Notes under the pieces: generated by a model
Databases searched by the model: none
Seen by the model: the letters and a program-made list of their open reading frames with translations, nothing else
What the model was told of the DNA's origin: nothing
Made by a program: the position numbers and the translations under genes
Source: an uncultured Eubacteriales bacterium
GTDB lineage: Bacteria; Bacillota; Clostridia; Oscillospirales; Oscillospiraceae
Direction: 5' to 3'
Length of the DNA stretch: 22,281 nt
NCBI GenBank assembly: GCA_934567745.1
Contig: CAKTJM010000012.1
Span: 1-22,281 of the forward strand
Part shown: piece by piece, positions 16,967 through 22,281 of the stretch
How positions within the stretch are numbered: position 1 is the stretch's first letter
How the letters are laid out: each line of letters starts with the position of its first letter

Positions 16967-17845
16967 TTATTCGATGTTCTGGACCTGCTCGCGGATCTTC
17001 TCGATCTCGCCCTTGAGCTCGACCACCAGCTTGGCGGCGGCGACGTCGCTGCACTTGGAGCCGATGGTGTTCGCCTCGCGGTTGAACTCCTGGGTCAGGA
17101 AGTCGAGCTTCCGCCCGACCGGTCCGCCCGCCGTGAGCATCTCGTCGAGCTGGCTCAGATGGCTGCGCAGCCGGACGGTCTCCTCGTCCACGGCGACCTT
17201 GTCCGCGAAGAGGGCAGCCTCGGTGAGGATCCGGCCCTCGTCGAGCTGGACGTTCGCCAGGACCTCCTCCATCCGCGCCCGGAGCCGCTCGCGGTAGTCC
17301 GTGACGATCTGGGGCGCGCGCGTCTCGATCTCTCCGACGAGGGCGGCGATCCGCGCGGCCTTCTCCCGGACGTCGGCGTCCAGCCGCGCGCCCTCGCAGG
17401 CCCGCATCCCCTCGAACTCGTCGAGGGCCAGGTCCAGGACGGTCAGGATGTCCTCCGAGATGACCTCGGCGTCGCCCTGCTCCTTCTCGACCAGGAACAC
17501 GTCCGGGAACCGGGAGAGCAGGGACACGGAGATGTCGTCGTGCAGGCCGTAGCTGTCGCGCATCTGGACCAGGGCGGCGTAGTACCCGTCGGCCACCGGG
17601 CGGTTGAGCGTCACGGCGACCTTGTCGGCGGCGGTGCTGTCGATGCTGACGAAGACGTCGAGCTTGCCGCGGGCGATACGCTTCTGGATGCGCGACTTGA
17701 TGGCCTCCTCGGCGAAGACGTACAGTCGGGGGATCTTCACCGTACAGTCGAGATAGCGGTTGTTCACCGCGCGCAGCTCGACGGTGATCGTACGGTCATG
17801 GAGGACGCACTCACCGCGTCCGTAACCGGTCATGCTTCGTATCAA
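16967..17845 (-). CDS. yloC: YicC/YloC-family endoribonuclease
   Basis: YicC-family proteins have been described as metal-dependent endoribonucleases acting in RNA turnover. This 292-residue protein has the diagnostic N-terminus MIRSMTGYGRGE, the YicC_N region with AVNNRYLD, and the conserved DUF1732 C-terminus with GRKLDFLTQEFNREANTIGSKC near its end. The start is unusual. The family start falls on a TTG at 17845, and GAGGTG stands 6 bases before it; the GTG within that site (17854) would give a protein three residues longer but has no binding site of its own. The J-domain gene ends 46 bases upstream. Confidence 0.93.
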   Translation of the reverse strand: MIRSMTGYGRGECVLHDRTITVELRAVNNRYLDCTVKIPRLYVFAEEAIKSRIQKRIARGKLDVFVSIDSTAADKVAVTLNRPVADGYYAALVQMRDSYGLHDDISVSLLSRFPDVFLVEKEQGDAEVISEDILTVLDLALDEFEGMRACEGARLDADVREKAARIAALVGEIETRAPQIVTDYRERLRARMEEVLANVQLDEGRILTEAALFADKVAVDEETVRLRSHLSQLDEMLTAGGPVGRKLDFLTQEFNREANTIGSKCSDVAAAKLVVELKGEIEKIREQVQNIE

Positions 17846-17891
17846 AAGGAACACCTCGTTCTCATATGATCCTGCGTTTCCTGTCTGTCCG

Positions 17892-18485
17892 TCAGCTGCA
17901 GCCGTCGCAGCAGCTGCACAGCATGTTCATGCAGCACATGGCGGTGCAGAGGTCCGCCATGTCGTTCTGCCCGCGGTACATGCCGCGCCCGGCCTGCATC
18001 TGCAGGCTGTCGGCGGCCTGGCGGTACTCCATGTTGCCGGGGTCCATGGAGCAGGCGGTGTAGAAGTTCTGCCGCGCGTCGTCCATCCAGCCCTTGCGGT
18101 AGGCGATGCTGCCCATGAGGTAGTACCACTCGGCGGTGTCGTTCCGCTTCGAGCGCAAAAGCTGCTCGGCGGCGCCCAGGTTGTTCTGATTGATCAGCAT
18201 CCGGACCTGGGCGAAGGTCTGGTCGCCGGAATAGCCGCCCTGATAGCCGCCGTAGCTGCGCTGTCCCCCGGAGGAGGACGAGCGGTAGCCGCCCTGTGTG
18301 CGCTGCTTGACGATGGTGTCGTACGCCTCGTTGACCTCCTTCATCTTGGCCTCGGCGAGGTCGGCGAGGGGATTGTTGGCGTAGTTGTCCGGATGATATT
18401 TCTTGACGAGGTCCCGATAGGCGCGCTTGACCTCGTCATCGCTGGCAGAGGGGCTGACGCCCAGAACGGCATAGGGATCGTTCAT
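17892..18485 (-). CDS. J-domain protein with TPR-like region and cysteine-rich tail
   Basis: A J domain stimulates the ATPase of an Hsp70 partner (DnaK). In this 197-residue protein the J domain is at about residues 1-62, with HPD at 31-33. A Gly/Tyr/Ser-rich linker (64-87) follows, then a helical segment (about 90-162) that reads like one or two TPR repeats, as in [24 protein letters not shown]. Seven cysteines lie within the last 18 residues (180, 184, 185, 190, 192, 193, 196). It lacks the DnaJ zinc-finger and substrate domains, so it is not DnaJ itself. AAGGAG precedes the ATG, 12 bases after the DUF5685-like gene. The tail could bind metal or an Fe-S cluster; that is inference. Confidence 0.9.
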   Translation of the reverse strand: MNDPYAVLGVSPSASDDEVKRAYRDLVKKYHPDNYANNPLADLAEAKMKEVNEAYDTIVKQRTQGGYRSSSSGGQRSYGGYQGGYSGDQTFAQVRMLINQNNLGAAEQLLRSKRNDTAEWYYLMGSIAYRKGWMDDARQNFYTACSMDPGNMEYRQAADSLQMQAGRGMYRGQNDMADLCTAMCCMNMLCSCCDGCS

Positions 18486-18497
18486 GTCACAGTCTCC

Positions 18498-19364
18498 TTA
18501 TGATAGTCTCATTCGTTGCGCATCGCGCTGCTTCCAGCTCCCGGTGAACACGGCCTCCTCGACGGTGGGCAGCCCGGTGCCGAGGATGTGGCCCAGCAGC
18601 GGCTCCCACGGGCCCCAGTCGATCAGGCAGAACGCCGTGTCGGCCAGTCCGAGGGAGACGTGCATCGTCTCCCGCAGCTCCGCCGCGTGGTCCCGGGCCT
18701 GCGGCCCGTAGCGGGCCAGGAGCGGGTTGTACGACCCGCTCGCCGTGTCCTCGTCCAGGTCGTCCCAGGCGTCGGCCAGATAGATCCAGCGCCCGACGTG
18801 GTAGAGGATCTGCCGCACGGCGCTCTCGCGGGCGGCGGGCCGGACCGGCGCGGCGGCGGCCTGGAGGATGCGGGCGAAGGTGTCGGCCGGGCGGTCGAGC
18901 GAGGGCACGCGCGCCTCCTCGAGGGCGTGCAGTTCCTCCAGACAGGCCCGCGTCTCGGCGTCGAACGCCGGGCGCAGGGCCGCGGCCTTGCGATAGTGCC
19001 GCCGCAGGCCCAGACAGGCCAGCCGGGCGGCCAGCCGCTCGCGCAGCCCGCCGTCGCGGATGGCATCGCGGAGCTTCCACCAGGTGAGGATCACGCTCTC
19101 GTCGGCGGCCGTGTCCAGCGCGGCCCCGCCGCTCCAGCAGATCTTGTGCTTCCACGGCCAGACGGGGCAGCGGCAGGACGGCAGCTCCCCCTCCTCCTGC
19201 GCGAGCAGGACGGCCAGGAAGACGAAGTCGTAGTTGAGGATGAGCCGGGCGGTCCAGCCGTAGCGCTGGCCGAGGGTCCGGCACAGGCCGCAGTAGACGC
19301 CCTCATAGCGGCGGGCGTCCTCTTCGGGCAGGACCGAGGGGACGGCCCTCACGTACCCGAACAC
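18498..19364 (-). CDS. DUF5685-like protein with cysteine pairs and two DxxxD motifs
   Basis: The function is not established. The 288-residue protein starts MFGYVRAVPS, which I recognise from DUF5685 proteins of Clostridia. It has CGLC at 25-28, CRC at 64-66 and Cys76, then a largely helical body. Two acidic motifs stand out: DAIRD at 100-104 (after TWWKLR) and DLDED at 202-206 within WDDLDEDTASGSYNPL. The second resembles the DxxxD...G..Y.P region of squalene/phytoene synthases. The frame is open far upstream; GTG 19364 is chosen because it gives the family start, and it overlaps the end of the RseC-like gene by 16 bases. The binding site is weak (AAGAAG), so coupling to that gene is likely. 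Confidence 0.82.
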   Translation of the reverse strand: MFGYVRAVPSVLPEEDARRYEGVYCGLCRTLGQRYGWTARLILNYDFVFLAVLLAQEEGELPSCRCPVWPWKHKICWSGGAALDTAADESVILTWWKLRDAIRDGGLRERLAARLACLGLRRHYRKAAALRPAFDAETRACLEELHALEEARVPSLDRPADTFARILQAAAAPVRPAARESAVRQILYHVGRWIYLADAWDDLDEDTASGSYNPLLARYGPQARDHAAELRETMHVSLGLADTAFCLIDWGPWEPLLGHILGTGLPTVEEAVFTGSWKQRDAQRMRLS

Positions 19365-19792
19365 GGCTTCTTGATCTCGACGATGTGGAACTTCAGGCCC
19401 TGGACGCGCTTCATGTGGCGGTCCCAGGCGATGCCGAGGAGCACGCCCACGGCGAAGCCGAGGAAGGCGCACAGGACCGGCAGCCCCTCCCCGGGCACGC
19501 CCCCGAACACCGCGGCGGCATAGCCCAGCGCGGCGAAGACGAGGGGCAGGAGATAGACGATGGCGGCGGTCTTGAAGAAGGCCGCGTTCTCGCTGCTGAC
19601 CTTGACGACGTCGCCCTTCCCGGCGCCGACGTCGTTGAAGGCGACGACGACGTTGTGGGTCCGGGTCATCATCTTCTCGCAGCCATTGCAATGGGAGCAG
19701 TCATGGGCCGCGCCGCAGGCGGTGTCGCGCTCGACGGCGATCTCGGCCATGCCGTCCTTCAGGATCGATTTCACCACAGCGATCTGTTCCAT
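19349..19792 (-). CDS. RseC/MucC-family (SoxR-reducing system) membrane protein
   Basis: RseC/MucC-type proteins are small inner-membrane proteins tied to redox systems such as the Rnf-linked SoxR reducing complex; in Firmicutes their role is unclear. The 147-residue product has the pattern of the family: a short N-terminal beta region, a cysteine motif Cx5CxxCxxC (Cys26, 32, 35, 38), two membrane helices at about 73-97 and 103-123, and a basic C-terminal tail. AGGAGG lies about 6 bases before ATG 19792. It lies 71 bases after cdaR and overlaps the DUF5685-like gene. The cysteine set could hold an Fe-S cluster or take part in thiol redox chemistry, which I infer from spacing only. Confidence 0.85.
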   Translation of the reverse strand: MEQIAVVKSILKDGMAEIAVERDTACGAAHDCSHCNGCEKMMTRTHNVVVAFNDVGAGKGDVVKVSSENAAFFKTAAIVYLLPLVFAALGYAAAVFGGVPGEGLPVLCAFLGFAVGVLLGIAWDRHMKRVQGLKFHIVEIKKPCSGT

Positions 19793-19803
19793 AATGACCT
19801 CCT

Positions 19804-19815
19804 GAGCATATGCTC
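19804..19815. promoter_or_regulatory. 12-bp perfect palindrome beside the ribosome binding site of the RseC-like gene
   Basis: GAGCATATGCTC is a perfect dyad directly abutting the AGGAGG site, in the 71-bp gap after cdaR, the longest gap inside the run. It could be an operator or a small hairpin that affects translation; it could also be chance. Confidence 0.3.
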
Positions 19816-19863
19816 TTCGCTGGATAGTGGTTGGTATCTCGTCATCATCTCGGGCAGAGGCCC

Positions 19864-21102
19864 TCACCTGGTCACCCGCACGGCCACGCTGTGGCCGCTG
19901 CCGACGACGCCGACGCGGTCGGCGACCTCGCCGGAGACGGTGATGGTCGCGGGGAAGCGCTGCGCGCTGCCCTGGGCGGTGGCGCCCGCGAGGGAGACGT
20001 CCACGGTGATGTCCTCCGCCGTCAATCGGCCGACGGCGGCCGGCGCACCGCGCACGAGCACGGTGACGATGGAGCTGGCGAGGGTGGCGGAGCACCCGCG
20101 CGGGATGTCGTGCAGCACGATGTTGGACACGGCGAAGGTCCGGGTGGACAGCCCGTCGAGCGAGACGGTGACCGACGCGCTCTTCGGTGCGTTCCAGGCG
20201 GTCACGCCGTGGGGGAGCGTGATGGGCAGGGAGACGGAGGTCGTCCCGTAGATCTCGGCCAGGTCGATCTCCCCGAGGGAGACGGAGCCGGGCAGCTCCA
20301 CGCCGTCCTCCGCCACGAGGGTGATGGCCTGCGGCGAGACGGCGCACTGCACGTCCGAGGCGGACGCGCCGCCCCCCGCACGGAAGGACACGGTCAGCGG
20401 GACCGAGACCACGCGCCGCACGGGCACGGTGACGGTGACCTCGCTCGTGCCGAGGGTCACGTCGTCGTCCTCGACCGGTTCACCGTCCAGCCCGATGAGG
20501 GCGATGGGCGCGGTCTCGACGAGGGTGTCGCTGATCCGGTCACCGCCGACCTGGACGGAGGCGTAGGACACGGAGGCGAGCACGTCCGCCGGGCCCTTGA
20601 CCGTGATGGTGGCGGGGTCGGTCCGGACGGTCCCGGCGAGGCAGCCCTCCGCCTCGGTGCCGATGAAGTCGGCGCGGACCGGGACGGTCTTGGTGGCCTG
20701 GGCCTCGACGGTGACGTCGACCTTCAGGCTGCTCCAGTTGGCGACGGAGATGCCCTCCGTGCTGACGTTGGCGGGATAGACAATCTTGCAGCTGAGCGTC
20801 CAGTCGCCCGTGCCGCTGACGGCGGAGACGTCCACCGAGAGGTAGGTGTTCTTCTTGCTCAGGCGCATGAAGGTCTTCTTCTTCCCGGTGACCTTGACGT
20901 TGAGGGTCTTGTGGCTCAGGTCGGTGACCATCATCCCGTTCTGTTCAAGGACGTCCTCCCCGACGACCTGGACGGGGAGGTCGTAGAGCCGGAAGGTCCC
21001 GGTGGGGTTCTCGACGTTCACGACGTAGAGCCAGAGGCCGATGGCGATCAGGATCGCCAGGACGATGTTCAGGACCTTCCGGTCCTTCTTGACGGGCCTC
21101 AC
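19864..21102 (-). CDS. cdaR: CdaR, YbbR-domain regulator of the diadenylate cyclase CdaA
   Basis: CdaR is a membrane-anchored protein with several outside-facing YbbR domains that modulates CdaA. The 412-residue product has an N-terminal basic stretch, one membrane helix at about residues 11-30 (NIVLAILIAIGLWLYVV), and then repeated beta-rich units of about 80 residues with the YbbR pattern, for example DPATITVKGPADVLASV and PSAITL-like strands in later repeats. The start is GTG overlapping the cdaA stop (GTGA), as expected for a coupled pair. No glmM follows, unlike the cdaA-cdaR-glmM operons of many Firmicutes. Confidence 0.93.
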   Translation of the reverse strand: MRPVKKDRKVLNIVLAILIAIGLWLYVVNVENPTGTFRLYDLPVQVVGEDVLEQNGMMVTDLSHKTLNVKVTGKKKTFMRLSKKNTYLSVDVSAVSGTGDWTLSCKIVYPANVSTEGISVANWSSLKVDVTVEAQATKTVPVRADFIGTEAEGCLAGTVRTDPATITVKGPADVLASVSYASVQVGGDRISDTLVETAPIALIGLDGEPVEDDDVTLGTSEVTVTVPVRRVVSVPLTVSFRAGGGASASDVQCAVSPQAITLVAEDGVELPGSVSLGEIDLAEIYGTTSVSLPITLPHGVTAWNAPKSASVTVSLDGLSTRTFAVSNIVLHDIPRGCSATLASSIVTVLVRGAPAAVGRLTAEDITVDVSLAGATAQGSAQRFPATITVSGEVADRVGVVGSGHSVAVRVTR

Positions 21103-21962
21103 AGCAGCCTCACCCCCCCTCGCTGGCCGAAGAGACGGCGGCGCTCCTTCTCCGGGTCCTCATGGGGCAGCAGCTCGTTGCGCAGGACGCGCCCGAGGGT
21201 CTCGGGCGAGAGGTGCCGCCGCAGGTTGCCGTGGATGGCGACGGAGATCGCGCCGCTCTCCTCGGAGACGATGGCGACCACGGCGTCGGAGCGCTCGCTC
21301 ATGCCGAGACCGGCGCGGTGGCGCATGCCCAGCTCCTTGCTCAGGTTCATGCTCTCGGACATGGGGAGCATACAGGCGGCGGAGGCGATCATGCCCTTGC
21401 GCACGACGACGGCGCCGTCGTGCAGCGGGGCCTTGGGGTAGAAGATGTTCTTGATCAGCTCGCTGGTGATCGTCGCGGAGAACGGGGTGCCCGAGGCGAT
21501 GATGTGGCTCAGGTCGGTGGACCGCTCGAAGACGACGAGCGCGCCGACGCGGTTCTTCGCCAGCTCGCCGTAGGCCTCGACGATCTCGTCGATGGCCTTG
21601 TCCAGCCCGGTCGCGGGCGTGTCGTTGCTGCGGAAGAAGCGGGAGAAGGTGCTCCCGCTGCCGAGCTGCTCGAGGAAGCGCCGGATCTCGGGCTGGAAGA
21701 TGACGACCAGGGCGAGGAAGCCCAGCTCGAGCGTCTTGCCGAGGACGAAATTGACGGCGTCGAGGTTGAACTGATAGGAGATCCAGAGCGCGGCGACGAG
21801 GATGAGCAGCGCCTTGGCGACCTTGGCCGCGTTCGTGCGCTGGAGGATCCCGATGCACTTGTAGATGATGTAGGAGAGGATGGCGATGTCGATGAGGTCG
21901 GTGACGGTGACCAGACGCAGGTATTCCACGATGCTGATGATGTATTGGAAGAACGACGGCAT
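21099..21962 (-). CDS. cdaA: Diadenylate cyclase CdaA (c-di-AMP synthase)
   Basis: Makes c-di-AMP from two ATP; this messenger controls potassium and osmolyte uptake and wall homeostasis. The 287-residue protein has three N-terminal membrane helices (about 20-40, 47-65, 76-95) followed by the DAC domain from about 115 to 260. The catalytic DGA motif is in APLHDGAVV (182-184) and RHR in GMRHRAGLG (214-216). GAGGAGGT lies about 7 bases before the ATG, and a strong sigma-A promoter lies upstream. It is the first gene of the long minus-strand run. Confidence 0.97.
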   Translation of the reverse strand: MPSFFQYIISIVEYLRLVTVTDLIDIAILSYIIYKCIGILQRTNAAKVAKALLILVAALWISYQFNLDAVNFVLGKTLELGFLALVVIFQPEIRRFLEQLGSGSTFSRFFRSNDTPATGLDKAIDEIVEAYGELAKNRVGALVVFERSTDLSHIIASGTPFSATITSELIKNIFYPKAPLHDGAVVVRKGMIASAACMLPMSESMNLSKELGMRHRAGLGMSERSDAVVAIVSEESGAISVAIHGNLRRHLSPETLGRVLRNELLPHEDPEKERRRLFGQRGGVRLL

Positions 21963-22009
21963 ACGCTCACCTCCTCAGGGTCCGCCCATCATATAGGCTA
22001 ATTCATGTT

Positions 22010-22038
22010 ATTATACTTTATTTTGCTCCCCTTGACAA
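22010..22038 (-). promoter_or_regulatory. Sigma-A promoter of the cdaA-to-rsgA run
   Basis: On the minus strand, -35 TTGTCA (22033-22038), a 17-bp A-rich spacer and a perfect -10 TATAAT (22010-22015). Transcription would start near 22003, giving a leader of about 40 nt before cdaA. Confidence 0.88.
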
Positions 22039-22082
22039 GAGCGAAGTACAGGTTTTCAAGGCGCATCCGGTCCGCCGGGACG

Positions 22083-22262
22083 CGAAGACCGCCCCGGGCC
22101 GCAGGGGCGGGCCGGGGCGGTCTTCGACTGTCGAAAAACTTCTTCGGAGCTTTTCGACAGAGGGGATGCAGCCCCCTGCGCGCACTCGCCGCCCTGGCGG
22201 GCGTCTCGCACACTTGTGGGCTGAGAAGTATTTTCTCCGACGCACATGTCGCCGGAGAAAAT
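22083..22262. repeat. Cluster of inverted repeats in a non-coding region
   Basis: Three clear hairpins are packed here. The first is a 15-bp perfect stem (22083-22097 with 22112-22126). The second is a 10-bp stem (22128-22137 with 22151-22160) whose interior has a TTCG tetraloop. The third is a 10-bp stem (22230-22239 with 22253-22262). A smaller GGGG/CCCC pair lies at 22162-22175. None is followed by a T run on either strand, so they are poor terminators. Open frames here have no binding site and read as low-complexity Arg/Pro/Ala, so I take the region as non-coding, possibly a dispersed intergenic repeat. Confidence 0.6.
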
Positions 22263-22281
22263 GACTCGACTCTATTTCGTG

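Noticed and set aside
17892..17925. Inverted repeat CAGCTGC/GCTGCAGCTG as a terminator after the J-domain gene
   Set aside because: It lies inside the Cys-rich coding end and has no T run, so it more likely reflects repeated TGC/GGC codons.
21998..22213. Short minus-strand open frames near the right edge
   Set aside because: They span the inverted repeats and in part the cdaA promoter, lack binding sites and look like translated repeat DNA.

Overview
The window looks like chromosome of a GC-rich, endospore-forming Firmicute (class Clostridia, possibly Oscillospirales; the rank below class is inference). The grounds are a spore-coat SipL-like protein, a very short SpoVM-like gene, a PASTA-domain PrkC kinase, RemA, a CdaA/CdaR pair, a PPi-type phosphofructokinase, strong AGGAGG-type ribosome binding sites, and gene order matching the Bacillus yloC-to-spoVM block. 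I see no rRNA, tRNA, CRISPR array, insertion sequence or prophage.

Layout. (1) 1-2381: a glycolytic pair transcribed divergently, class II fructose-bisphosphate aldolase (minus) and PPi-dependent phosphofructokinase (plus). Their promoters lie back to back and share one self-complementary -35 hexamer. A strong hairpin terminator follows the kinase. (2) 2393-3781: three small minus-strand genes for membrane proteins of unknown function. (3) 3782-4126: a gene-free gap with hairpins. (4) 4127-5780: sipL and, just upstream of it, a 24-codon spoVM, both for the spore coat basement layer. (5) 5812-22038: one long minus-strand run of 17 genes, bounded by a good sigma-A promoter (22010-22038) and a textbook terminator (5812-5858). 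In transcription order it is cdaA, cdaR, an RseC-like gene, a DUF5685-like gene, a J-domain gene, yicC/yloC, remA, gmk, rpoZ, priA, def, fmt, rsmB, rlmN, prpC, prkC, rsgA. (6) 22039-22281: non-coding DNA packed with inverted repeats.

The long run joins c-di-AMP synthesis, nucleotide and RNA housekeeping, replication restart, N-formylmethionine handling, rRNA methylation, the PrkC/PrpC kinase-phosphatase pair and the ribosome-assembly GTPase RsgA. Six junctions are 4-bp ATGA or GTGA overlaps, which argues for translational coupling. From yloC to spoVM the order is that of Bacillus subtilis, without coaBC, rpe and thiN.

The least understood parts are the three neighbouring genes for cysteine-cluster proteins (RseC-like, DUF5685-like, J-domain), where the DUF5685-like protein also carries two DxxxD motifs recalling squalene/phytoene synthases; the three-gene membrane cluster; and the shared -35 element between the two glycolytic genes.
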